From Helicobacter sp. (GTDB lineage Bacteria > Campylobacterota > Campylobacteria > Campylobacterales > Helicobacteraceae), in assembly GCF_029067145.1 (NCBI RefSeq), contig NZ_JAIEFA010000092.1, positions 1 to 29,055 on the forward strand: 29,055 nucleotides of DNA, given 5' to 3'. The notes below the pieces were generated by a model. That model was given only the letters and a program-made list of their open reading frames with translations. It did no database searches and was not told the origin of the DNA. Below, piece after piece: positions 10,403 to 18,569 of this stretch. The translations under genes and the position numbers were made by a program. How positions within the stretch are numbered: position 1 is the first letter of the stretch; every line of letters starts with the position of its first letter.

Positions 10403-11986
10403 ATGGCAAAATATACGATTATGGTGTGTGATCATATTCATCAAAGTGGTTTGGATTTGTTGGCAAAAGACACAGAAGTAGAAATGTTGAATTTGGCAAG
10501 TTTGCCTAAAGAGGAATTGAAAAAAGAGTTACATAGAGCAGATGTGGCAATTACTAGGAGTTCAACAGATGTGGATATGAGCTTTTTGGAATCTGCAACA
10601 AAATTACGCGCGGTTGTGCGTGCGGGAGTAGGGGTAGATAATGTAGATATTGAAAATTCCAGCAAAAAAGGTGTAGTAGTAATGAATGTTCCAACTGCAA
10701 ACACTATTGCTGCAGTAGAGCTGACTTGCGCACATATTTTAAGCACAATTCGTAGATTTCCTGAAGCTAATGCACAACTAAAAGTAGAGCGCAAATGGAA
10801 GCGAGAGGATTGGTATGGAACAGAATTAAAAGACAAAAAACTCGGAATCATCGGTTTTGGGAATATTGGTAGTAGGGTAGGCAAACGTATGAAAGCTTTT
10901 GAAATGGAAGTGGTTGCTTATGACCCTTATATTAATCCAGCCAAAGCCACAGATGTGGGTATTGGATATACAAGAAACTTTGATGAGATTCTAAGCTGTG
11001 ATATTATTACGATTCATACGCCAAAAAATAAAGAAACCATTAATATGATTGATAAAGAACAAATTGCAAAAATGAAAGATGGTGTGATTTTGATTAACTG
11101 CGCGCGCGGAGGCTTGTATAATGAAGAAGCACTTTATGAGGCATTGGAATCAGGTAAAATTCGGTTTGCAGGGATTGATGTTTTTGCCAAAGAACCGGGA
11201 AATTCAAATAAATTATTGGATTTAAAAAATATTTATGTAACGCCGCATATTGGTGCAAATACTTTAGAATCTCAAGAAAAAATTGCAATTCAAGCAGCGG
11301 AAGCTGCTCTTGAGGCTGCACGCGGTTCAAGTTTCCCCAATGCGCTGAATTTGCCTATCAAAGAAAATGAATTACCAAGTTTTATGAAAGCCTATTTGGA
11401 GCTTGTGCAAAAAATGGCATTTTTTGCGATTCAAATTAATAAAGATGAAGTGCGTTCTATCACTTTAGAAGCGGAGGGAGAGATTAAGGATTATCTTGCT
11501 TCGCTTTCCACCTTTGCATTAGTCGGAATCCTTAATGCAACTATTGGGGATAAAGTCAATTATGTCAATGCGCCTTATGTTGCCAAAGAAAGAGGCATTG
11601 AAGTGAAATTAGAGGGAAAAGAATCGCAAAGTGCCTATAAAAATCAAATTAAATTGACTTTGCTTACTCAAAATGGTGAATTTAGTGTCAGTGGAGCAGT
11701 CTTTAACGAATCTACGCCAAAAATTGTCAATATTAATAATTTTGCATTAGATATTGAACCAAAAGGGAAAATGATTCTATTTAGAAATGATGATACTCCC
11801 GGTGTTATTGGATTTGTTGGCACGACTTTGGCAAAGCATAATATCAATATCGCCGATTTTCGTTTGGGACGTTACAAAAAAGAAGCATTGGCTTTGATTG
11901 TAGTAGATGATGCTGTTTCTCAAGAAGTATTAAACGAACTTGCGAGCTTAGAGGCGTGTATTTCTATTAAGTATGCTGTCTTATAA
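10403..11986 (+). CDS. serA: D-3-phosphoglycerate dehydrogenase
   Basis: 527 residues, the long SerA type with an extra C-terminal region. It oxidises 3-phosphoglycerate with NAD+, the first step of serine synthesis. The Rossmann motif GFGNIG is at 151-156. The catalytic triad of the 2-hydroxyacid dehydrogenase family is present: R235 (CARGG), E264 (FAKEP) and H282 (TPHIGANT). The intervening (ASB) domain covers about 320-450. A C-terminal ACT domain at about 453-527 (MILFRNDDTPGVIGFVGTTL) would sense serine. GGAGAGG lies 8 nt before the ATG. It closes the pheS-serA run. Confidence 0.97.
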   Translation: MAKYTIMVCDHIHQSGLDLLAKDTEVEMLNLASLPKEELKKELHRADVAITRSSTDVDMSFLESATKLRAVVRAGVGVDNVDIENSSKKGVVVMNVPTANTIAAVELTCAHILSTIRRFPEANAQLKVERKWKREDWYGTELKDKKLGIIGFGNIGSRVGKRMKAFEMEVVAYDPYINPAKATDVGIGYTRNFDEILSCDIITIHTPKNKETINMIDKEQIAKMKDGVILINCARGGLYNEEALYEALESGKIRFAGIDVFAKEPGNSNKLLDLKNIYVTPHIGANTLESQEKIAIQAAEAALEAARGSSFPNALNLPIKENELPSFMKAYLELVQKMAFFAIQINKDEVRSITLEAEGEIKDYLASLSTFALVGILNATIGDKVNYVNAPYVAKERGIEVKLEGKESQSAYKNQIKLTLLTQNGEFSVSGAVFNESTPKIVNINNFALDIEPKGKMILFRNDDTPGVIGFVGTTLAKHNINIADFRLGRYKKEALALIVVDDAVSQEVLNELASLEACISIKYAVL

Positions 11987-11990
11987 TTTT

Positions 11991-12010
11991 AGGAATCTTT
12001 AAGGATTCCT
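11991..12010 (+). terminator. Weak hairpin after serA
   Basis: A 7-bp perfect inverted repeat (AGGAATC TTTAAG GATTCCT) begins 5 nt after the serA stop. The bases after it are C-rich (CCCCCAGC) rather than T-rich, so it is a poor intrinsic terminator on the plus strand. It may act as a pause or as mRNA 3' protection. Confidence 0.4.
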
Positions 12011-12188
12011 CCCCCAGCATTCATTTGCTAAAATATCTCAATAAATTCTGCTTGATAAAAATTAAAGAAAAATGTTACTTTTTTGCTTAAAATTTGTTAA
12101 ATATTGCTAAAAATAAAACATTTTTAATAGTTATTAAATAAGTTTTAAATACATTAAAATATTAATTTTATCTTCAAATGGAGGAATT
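12011..12188 (+). promoter_or_regulatory. lctP operon leader and promoter region
   Basis: 178 nt of very AT-rich sequence between the serA hairpin and lctP. It must hold the lactate operon promoter. TACATTAAAAT near 12150-12160 is one -10-like candidate among several, and I see no clear operator palindrome. GGAGG, about 4 nt before the ATG at 12189, is a strong ribosome binding site. Confidence 0.35.
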
Positions 12189-13832
12189 ATGTGGCAGCAA
12201 ATTACTGACCCACTAGGGAATATTATCTTAAGTGCAGTGGTGGCTTTTTTGCCTATTCTTTGCTTTTTGTTATGTTTATTGGCTTTCAAGCTTAAAGGGT
12301 ATCAGGCAGGATTTATTACCGTGATTGTTGCAAGTGCAGTAGCGTTTTTTGTCTATGGAATGCCTTTTTCTTTGATTGGTGCGTCTTTTGTGCAAGGATT
12401 TGCGCAAGGAATGTGGCCTATTGCTTGGATTATCATCGCAGCAATTTTTCTTTATAAACTTTCTGTTAAATCGGGTTCCTTTGAAGTGATCAAACAGAGC
12501 GTTATGTCCATTACGCCAGACCATAGAATCCAAGTCATTTTAATTGGTTTTTGCTTTGGTTCTTTCTTAGAGGGAGCGATTGGATTTGGCGGACCTGTTG
12601 CGATTACAGCTGCACTTTTAGTTGGGCTTGGATTGAAGCCTCTTTATGCTGCGGGGCTTTGTTTGATTGCAAACACTGCTCCTGTGGCATTTGGTGCAGT
12701 TGGGATTCCAATTATTGCAATGTGTAACTTGGTGGGTGTAGATCAACACGCAGTTTCTGCAATGGTTGGGCGAATGCTTGTTCCGCTAAGTCTCACCGTG
12801 CCATTTTTTATTGTTTTTTTAATGGACGGATTCAAAGGAGTAAAAGAGACTTTCCCTGCAATTTTTGTTGCCGCAGTTTCATTTACAGGCACACAATTTT
12901 TAAGCTCAAACTTTCTAGGTGCTGAATTGCCCGATATTGTTTCTGCTATTGTCTCTTTGGCTTGCACCACTTTATTTTTGAAAGTTTGGAAGCCTAGCAA
13001 TATCTTTAGACTAGATAATGAGACAAATTTCTCAAATTTTGCGCAATTAGAATTAGGGGCAGTTATTAGAGCTTGGATGCCTTTTATTCTTTTGATTGTT
13101 TGTATCGTGATATGGACACAGCCTTGGTTTAAAGCCTTGTTTGCTAAAGGAGCAATCTTTGATTATACGCAAGTAACGATTGCCTTTAACAATATTCAAG
13201 GTGGAATCTTAGACGAAAATGGCAAAGCAATTTCTTTGAGTTTGCCCATTAACTTTGTGGCACTTCAAGCTGGAACTGCAATTTTATTGGCAGCATTTTT
13301 AACGATTTGGACATTAAAAATCAAAGCAAGCGACGCGGGAGAATGCTTTTGGGATACTTTAAAAGAAATGGCGATTCCTTGTATTACCATCGGACTTGTG
13401 GTTGCCTTTGCTTTTATTGCGAAAAATTCGGCAATGAGTGCGACACTTGGTTTGGCATTTGCACAAACCGGTGATGCCTTTGCTTTCTTTAGCCCCGTGA
13501 TTGGTTGGATTGGCGTTTTCCTAACCGGAAGTGATACGAGTGCAAATCTTCTTTTTGGTCCGCTCCAACAAGTAACAGCTGGAGAATTAGGCGTAGGGGA
13601 GGCATTATTTTTGGCAGCAAACTCCGTTGGTGGTGTTGTAGGTAAAATGATTTCTCCTCAATCCATTGCCATTGCTTGTGCGGCAGTAGGTTTAGTCGGC
13701 AAAGAGTCTGAATTGTTTAAATTCACATTAAAATATTCTATCGGTTTTATTTTGTTGATTGGAATTTGGACATTTATCATCGCATTTTTCTTGAATGGCA
13801 TAATTCCAGAAATAGTGCCGCTTGTAAAATAA
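12189..13832 (+). CDS. lctP: L-lactate permease, LctP family
   Basis: 547 residues, almost entirely hydrophobic, with some 12 to 14 membrane segments. It is an inner-membrane lactate symporter. Family landmarks include GSFLEGAIGFGGPVAI near 120-135, TAPVAFGAVGIPI near 160-170, and the C-terminal half segments FLTGSDTSANLLFGPLQ and SVGGVVGKMISPQSIAIA. The length matches the LctP/LldP family. lldE follows after 10 nt, so uptake and oxidation genes form one operon. From memory H. pylori has two lctP copies in front of its lldEFG homologues; here there is one. A glycolate substrate (GlcA-like) is possible but less likely in this context. Confidence 0.95.
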   Translation: MWQQITDPLGNIILSAVVAFLPILCFLLCLLAFKLKGYQAGFITVIVASAVAFFVYGMPFSLIGASFVQGFAQGMWPIAWIIIAAIFLYKLSVKSGSFEVIKQSVMSITPDHRIQVILIGFCFGSFLEGAIGFGGPVAITAALLVGLGLKPLYAAGLCLIANTAPVAFGAVGIPIIAMCNLVGVDQHAVSAMVGRMLVPLSLTVPFFIVFLMDGFKGVKETFPAIFVAAVSFTGTQFLSSNFLGAELPDIVSAIVSLACTTLFLKVWKPSNIFRLDNETNFSNFAQLELGAVIRAWMPFILLIVCIVIWTQPWFKALFAKGAIFDYTQVTIAFNNIQGGILDENGKAISLSLPINFVALQAGTAILLAAFLTIWTLKIKASDAGECFWDTLKEMAIPCITIGLVVAFAFIAKNSAMSATLGLAFAQTGDAFAFFSPVIGWIGVFLTGSDTSANLLFGPLQQVTAGELGVGEALFLAANSVGGVVGKMISPQSIAIACAAVGLVGKESELFKFTLKYSIGFILLIGIWTFIIAFFLNGIIPEIVPLVK

Positions 13833-13842
13833 GGTAAAAACA

Positions 13843-14580
13843 ATGAGGAAAGTATATTTTTTTGCAACTTGTTTAGGCACAGCTACAATGCAAGAGGTTG
13901 TGCTAAGTGCAATCAAGCTCCTTCGTCGTGAAGGAGTGGAGGTAATCTTTAAAAAGAATCAAACCTGTTGTGCGCAACCTTCTTTTAACTCTGGATATTT
14001 TAAAGAAAGTAAAGAGGTTGCACTTTATAATATTCAGCAATTTAGGGAGGATTATCCTATCGTTGTGCCAAGTGGTTCTTGTGCGGGAATGATGAGCCAC
14101 GATTATTTGGAGCTATTCAAGGGGGATTCTAATTTTGGCTTAGTGAAGCAGTTTAGCGAACGCGTGATAGAGTTAAGTCAATACTTAGATGAAGTTTTGA
14201 ATGTAGATTATCAAGACAAAGGAGAGAATGTCAAGGTAACTTGGCATTCAAATTGTCATGCTTTAAGGATTCAACAAAGTGTGGAAGCGAGTAAAAATCT
14301 ACTTAAACGACTAAAGAATGTAGAGCTAGTTCCTTTGGAGTTTGAAGAGGAATGCTGTGGATTTGGTGGGACATTTTCTGTCAAAGAGCCTGAAATTTCT
14401 AATGCTATGGCAATGCAGAAAATCAAAGACATAGAGGCAACAGGCGCAAAATATGTTGTCAGTGGAGATGGGGGTTGTCTTTTAAATATTCAAGGCACAA
14501 TGAGCAAGCTAGGAATAGATACCAAAGGCATTCATCTTTATGAATTTTTATTAAAACGATTAGAGGGGGTGAGCTTATGA
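13843..14580 (+). CDS. lldE: L-lactate oxidation iron-sulfur protein LldE (LutA)
   Basis: 245 residues with two CCG (DUF224) domains that bind an iron-sulfur cluster, as in heterodisulfide-reductase-like subunits. The motifs are C42-C43 (CCAQPSFNSGY) with C80 (SGSCAGM), and C138 (SNCHALR) with C171-C172 (CCGFGGTF). LldE with LldF and LldG forms a flavin-independent L-lactate dehydrogenase that feeds electrons to the quinone pool. The gene starts 10 nt after lctP and its TGA overlaps the lldF ATG by 4 nt. All expected cysteine pairs are present, so it should be functional. Confidence 0.95.
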   Translation: MRKVYFFATCLGTATMQEVVLSAIKLLRREGVEVIFKKNQTCCAQPSFNSGYFKESKEVALYNIQQFREDYPIVVPSGSCAGMMSHDYLELFKGDSNFGLVKQFSERVIELSQYLDEVLNVDYQDKGENVKVTWHSNCHALRIQQSVEASKNLLKRLKNVELVPLEFEEECCGFGGTFSVKEPEISNAMAMQKIKDIEATGAKYVVSGDGGCLLNIQGTMSKLGIDTKGIHLYEFLLKRLEGVSL

Positions 14581-16019
14581 GTGTAGAACATAGAATCTCA
14601 CACGAGGAAATAGTGCATACTAAGTTAAACGATTCTCAAATGAGAGAAAATTTGAATGTTGCTATGCACACACTGCAAAGAAATCGCTTAAAAATCATTG
14701 AGGATAAATTTGAAAATTGGCAAGGATTGCGAGATAAGGCAATGCAAGCAAAAAATAATGCCTTGATGAGCTTAGAGGAAAGATTGTTGGAGTTTGAAAA
14801 AAATGCTATCAAAAATGGCATACAAGTGCATTGGGCTTCAAGTGGTGAGGACGCTTGCGAAATCATTTATGAATTAATGAAAGAAAAAAATATTCGTAAG
14901 ATTCTTAAAGGTAAATCTATGGCGAGCGAGGAAATCGGGTTAAACCATTTCTTGGAGAAAAAGGGGATTAGTGCCATTGAAACAGATTTGGGCGAGCTTA
15001 TTTTGCAGCTTAATGGCGAAACTCCTGTGCATATTGTTGTGCCAGCGATTCATCGCAACCGCTATGAAGTAGGCAAGATTTTTGAGGAAAAGTTGGGTTC
15101 TAGTTTGGAATCCGAGCCTGAAAAACTCAATGCGATTGCAAGAAAACACTTAAGAGATGAGTTTGAGGGCTTGCAAATGGGTTTAAGTGGCGTGAATTTT
15201 GCAATGTCCAAAGAGGGCGCATTTTGGCTGATTGAAAATGAGGGAAATGGGAGAATGTGCACCACAGCTCCAGAAATTCACGTAGCAATTTGTGGGATTG
15301 AAAAGGTAATGGAAACCTTTGAGGACGCAGCAACAATGGTGCATTTGCTTACTCCCTCTGCGACAGGACAATTTATACCAACTTATAATAATATCATCAC
15401 TTCCCCGAGAAAAAATGGTGATTTAGACGGACCAAAAGAGGTGCACATCGTTTTGTTTGACCATCATAGAAGTGATATGCTTTCGCATTCTGATTATTAT
15501 GAGGCATTGCGCTGTATTCGTTGTGGAGCGTGTATGAATTTCTGTCCCGTTTATGATAAGATTGGAGGGCATACCTATCAAACGATTTATCCTGGACCTA
15601 TTGGGGAAGTGATTAGCCCGAATCTTTTTGGAATTGATTTAACAGGAGATATTTTGAGTTTTTGCTCACTTTGCGGAAGATGTAGTGAAGTTTGCCCCGT
15701 AAAGATTCCGCTTGCAGATTTGATTAGAAAGTTAAGGGCGAATAAAGTAGGAGAAGGGAAAAATCCTCCTTTGGGTGCAAGTATGTTGAAACTTAACAAA
15801 TGTGAATCTTTAAGTATGCAAGGGTTTGCTAAAGTTGCAACTAATGGCACATTGTGGAGATTATCACTTGGTAATGCACACTATTTCAATGGTGCTTTAC
15901 ATCGTTTTAAAGATTCTTTGCCTGTAATTAAAAAATGGAGTGCATTCAAGGAATTGCCACAAATCAAAGGCAACCTTTATCAAGAGATTCAAAAGCTAGA
16001 AGGGGTGCATTATGACTAA
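14577..16019 (+). CDS. lldF: L-lactate oxidation iron-sulfur protein LldF (LutB)
   Basis: 480 residues. An N-terminal LUD domain (about 60-290) is followed by two ferredoxin-type [4Fe-4S] motifs. The first is C313, C316, C319 and C323 (CIRCGACMNFC) and the second is C363, C366, C369 and C373 (CSLCGRCSEVC). A C-terminal tail follows. This is the central electron-carrying subunit of the LldEFG (LutABC) lactate-oxidising complex at the cytoplasmic membrane. It overlaps lldE by 4 nt and lldG by 8 nt, which points to tightly coupled, balanced synthesis. Confidence 0.95.
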   Translation: MSVEHRISHEEIVHTKLNDSQMRENLNVAMHTLQRNRLKIIEDKFENWQGLRDKAMQAKNNALMSLEERLLEFEKNAIKNGIQVHWASSGEDACEIIYELMKEKNIRKILKGKSMASEEIGLNHFLEKKGISAIETDLGELILQLNGETPVHIVVPAIHRNRYEVGKIFEEKLGSSLESEPEKLNAIARKHLRDEFEGLQMGLSGVNFAMSKEGAFWLIENEGNGRMCTTAPEIHVAICGIEKVMETFEDAATMVHLLTPSATGQFIPTYNNIITSPRKNGDLDGPKEVHIVLFDHHRSDMLSHSDYYEALRCIRCGACMNFCPVYDKIGGHTYQTIYPGPIGEVISPNLFGIDLTGDILSFCSLCGRCSEVCPVKIPLADLIRKLRANKVGEGKNPPLGASMLKLNKCESLSMQGFAKVATNGTLWRLSLGNAHYFNGALHRFKDSLPVIKKWSAFKELPQIKGNLYQEIQKLEGVHYD

Positions 16020-16671
16020 TAGGATTGAGAGTATTTCACAAAGAAGCAAAAAGCAAATTTTGGAGAGATTAAAAAGAGCTTATAAAATGCCAGAGTTTGA
16101 ACGCAAGCCTAGTATTGACCCTGTGGCGCATATCCAAAGAAGTGGAGAAATGCTAGAGGAAATGAAACGCAAAATGACGGACAATAAGTATATTGTAGAG
16201 GAATGCGATAGTCATAATTTGGAAAACAAAATCAATGAAATTGTTAAAAGTTATGGTTATCAAAAAATGATTTATTCTGAAAGTTTGGATTTGGATTTAA
16301 ATAAAATTGAAGCAGCACAGAAAGTATGCTTTAATCAAGAAATTGAGAATCTAAGGGAAGATGTGTTTCATAGTGATTTTTCTGTCGTTCGTGCGAGAGT
16401 GGGTGTGAGCTCACATGGCGTTGCTCTCGTGCATTCGTCCAAAACTCAACCTAGAATGCTAAGTCTTGCGCCGACGCTTTGCATTATGTTGCTAAAGAAA
16501 GAAAATATTGTAGGAAGTTTGGCGGAGGCTTTAAATCTCGTGAAAGCTGAAAACGAAGTTTTACCTAGCAATATTTTATTTATTGCTGGTCCCTCACGCA
16601 CTGCCGATATTGAACTCATCACGGTGTTTGGTGTGCATGGCTCACAAAAAGTGCATATTATTTTATATTAG
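16012..16671 (+). CDS. lldG: L-lactate oxidation protein LldG (LutC)
   Basis: 219 residues with a C-terminal LUD (DUF162) domain. The hallmarks are VVRARVGVSSHGVALVHS around 125-142, the proline-rich LAPTLCIML strand, and NILFIAGPSRTADIE near 195-209. It is the third subunit of the lactate oxidation complex. The first about 90 residues are charged and helical. The ATG at 16012 lies inside the end of lldF after a GAAGGGG ribosome binding site. A strong hairpin follows the stop, so lldG ends the operon. Confidence 0.93.
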   Translation: MTNRIESISQRSKKQILERLKRAYKMPEFERKPSIDPVAHIQRSGEMLEEMKRKMTDNKYIVEECDSHNLENKINEIVKSYGYQKMIYSESLDLDLNKIEAAQKVCFNQEIENLREDVFHSDFSVVRARVGVSSHGVALVHSSKTQPRMLSLAPTLCIMLLKKENIVGSLAEALNLVKAENEVLPSNILFIAGPSRTADIELITVFGVHGSQKVHIILY

Positions 16672-16677
16672 ATTTTT

Positions 16678-16703
16678 TTGGGATTCTGCTTGTGGAATCC
16701 CAA
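16678..16703. terminator. Terminator between lldG and the convergent gamma-CA gene
   Basis: A perfect 9-bp inverted repeat (TTGGGATTC / GAATCCCAA, 16678-16686 and 16695-16703) with an 8-nt loop, flanked by T7 upstream and GTTTATTT downstream. It lies between converging genes and can serve both strands. Confidence 0.75.
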
Positions 16704-16709
16704 GTTTAT

Positions 16710-17258
16710 TTAACATAAATTAGCCAAGAAATCATTTTTGAAACGGACATAATTTTGTGCCGATTCTTTGATAAGATCAATTTCCTCTTCTTTTAATTCT
16801 CTAACAAGTTTTGCGGGATTTCCTAAAATAAGCGAACGTGGAGGAAATTTTTTACCCTTTGTTACGACGCTCCCAGCTCCTACAATGCTATTTTCTCCAA
16901 TACAAACATCGTCCATAATGCACGAGTGCATACCAATAAGACAACAAGATTCAATCTTGCAAGCGTGAATAATGCAATTATGCCCAATTGTAACATCATC
17001 TCCAATAATAACAGGGAAGCCCGTGTCTATTATTTCGCCCTTATCATCAAAGAGTCTGTGCCAAATGTGCAAAGTAGTCAAGTCTTGAATATTTGTGCGC
17101 TTGCCAATTTTGATAAAGTTTTCATCTCCTCTTAGCACGCAATTAAACCATATACTAGAATCCTCCCCGATTTCCACCTCACCGATAATCTTGGCTCCTT
17201 CCGCAATGAATACATTAGGGGCTATTTTTGGGCTTTTTCCTTTGAAATTTAATAACAT
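16710..17258 (-). CDS. Gamma-carbonic anhydrase family protein (left-handed beta-helix)
   Basis: 182 residues of hexapeptide repeats ([LIV]GxxxxI pattern, about 10-150) ending in the family's helical tail. The fold is the trimeric left-handed beta-helix of gamma-carbonic anhydrases and YrdA/PaaY-like proteins. The three metal-ligand histidines appear to be present: H64 (TTLHIWH), H93 and H98 (GHNCIIH). It may hydrate CO2, though many members have no proven carbonic anhydrase activity; an acyltransferase-like role is the alternative. AAGGAGAG precedes the ATG. It is the last gene of the minus-strand group and follows the decayed eptA region. Confidence 0.88.
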   Translation of the reverse strand: MLLNFKGKSPKIAPNVFIAEGAKIIGEVEIGEDSSIWFNCVLRGDENFIKIGKRTNIQDLTTLHIWHRLFDDKGEIIDTGFPVIIGDDVTIGHNCIIHACKIESCCLIGMHSCIMDDVCIGENSIVGAGSVVTKGKKFPPRSLILGNPAKLVRELKEEEIDLIKESAQNYVRFKNDFLANLC

Positions 17259-17277
17259 TCTCTCTCCTTTGTAGGTT

Positions 17278-17406
17278 TTAATAAGGTTTTCTTTGCTGGC
17301 TTACTTCATCAAGCAAATAAATAATATGTTGCCAAGCTGCGTTTGTTGCTCTGTTCAAATCTGTTTCGCAAGTGTTAGATTTCTTGCAAAATTCTGATAA
17401 TCCCTG
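17278..17406 (-). pseudogene. Short unidentified coding remnant
   Basis: An open stretch of 42 codons with no start, ending at TAA 17278-17280 and bounded upstream by TAG at 17407-17409. Its translation looks protein-like rather than random: it contains LSEFCKKSNTCETDLNRA and AAWQHIIYLLDEV, an amphipathic helix with two cysteines. I do not recognise the parent. Together with 17410-17548, which shows nothing I can identify, it probably belongs to the same decaying zone as eptA. It could also be chance. Confidence 0.3.
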
Positions 17407-17548
17407 CTAACCTGCATTTTTTCCTTAAATTTAGATGAACAATAAATATTTTACAATCTTTTGCTTCTTTATTTTTGAATTTCAGTGTCGCTCTTTGGAA
17501 TCTAAGCATTTATTTCAAAAATTGTTTAAATTTTACTCAAAATTTAGT

Positions 17549-18554
17549 TTAAGAATTTGGCTTTAAAGAATCACCAAAAATATTATAAGGTTCATTGTAG
17601 AGCGGGCTTTCTATATCAAAAAATCCTAGCATTGAGTGCGCAAGATTATTGTGGGAGAACTTGAAGTTATTGTATTGCTTAAGAAGGTCGTTAAGGGTTG
17701 CGTTGTTGTGGTATGCAATGCTTGGAATATGGATTTGTTTTTGTGTGCATTTGCTTAGCTCATTTGTATCGCAAGTGAGAGTAAAGCGACGAAAATTCTC
17801 TGGGTATCTTTTATGATATGCTGGTCCGTGCGAACCTTGCAAATGTAAAACATAAAGATTGTTCCCCTCTAAAGTTGGTAAGTCTTTCATAAACTCTTCA
17901 AGCAAGACGACATTATAACCAACATCAAATTGTTGGACATTGTTAATTGTTTGCAAACTCCTTGACAAGAACCATAGTTATTGTCTAGCCAAACAACATT
18001 TACGCAATATTTTTCAAAATATCTAGCACATTTTCTTGAAATTCAGAGGTTTAAACCTTTGTGCGGATTAAAGCTAAACATACAAGGCACACTAATTACT
18101 ATTGAAGTGCCACAAGAGGAGAAAATATTGAATACAGAATTACACGTATATGTTCCAAGTGAGTAATTTGCTGCTCTAGCAGTTTCTTCCACAACCAAAA
18201 TAAGCAATTTTTTCTCTTGAGGATTCTTAATTTTGTATTATCGGATAAAGTCAAAAAGGTTGTTTGGAAAAATCTTGTTTGAAACACTTTCCGACAGAAT
18301 AGAACTGATAGAATGGAGCATTATAAACCCTTGCTTGCGGATTGCTCCCAAAATAAGGAATCAAGGTCTTTGTTTGGATTATAAAGAATCTAAAGGCTAA
18401 AGTTAAACCAAAGAAAATGAGCGCATAGAATGCTTTTGTGTGATTAAAGTTGTGAAGAATAAGGGATTAAATAGAATGTTAATTGGAGATGGAATGCTGT
18501 GTGTTTTTGTTATTATAAGATTCCGCAAGGATAAAAAGCTAACCATTGCGTCAT
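17549..18554 (-). pseudogene. eptA: Decayed phosphoethanolamine-lipid A transferase (eptA-like)
   Basis: Reading the minus strand in all frames recovers ordered EptA pieces in at least three frames. There is a short N-terminal piece (start near 18554 or 18546). Next come VYNAPFYQFYSVGKC and LLILVVEETARAANYSL, where the family has VVGET. SSCGTSIVISVPCMFS follows, with the phosphoryl-accepting Thr at 18106-18108, then SEFQENVLDILKNIA, VNVVWLDNNYGSC, and LHLQGSHGPAYHKRYPENF. The last piece is SHNNLAHSMLGFFD. At least four or five frameshifts separate them. The membrane domain is much shortened. Between TQKQI and SHNNLAHS the segment carrying the DHGES metal-binding motif is deleted. The intact enzyme adds phosphoethanolamine to lipid A and lowers polymyxin sensitivity. 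No working product is possible. It starts about 15 nt after the radical SAM gene, probably its former operon partner. Confidence 0.88.
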
Positions 18555-18569
18555 TGCACCACCTCTCTG

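Noticed and set aside
12007..12015. Short run of five C after serA as a possible phase-variable tract
   Set aside because: Five residues are too few for slipped-strand switching and the run lies between genes.
17981..18166. Plus-strand 61-codon open frame in the eptA region
   Set aside because: Its translation matches nothing, while the opposite strand gives clear EptA motifs over the same bases; it is a shadow.
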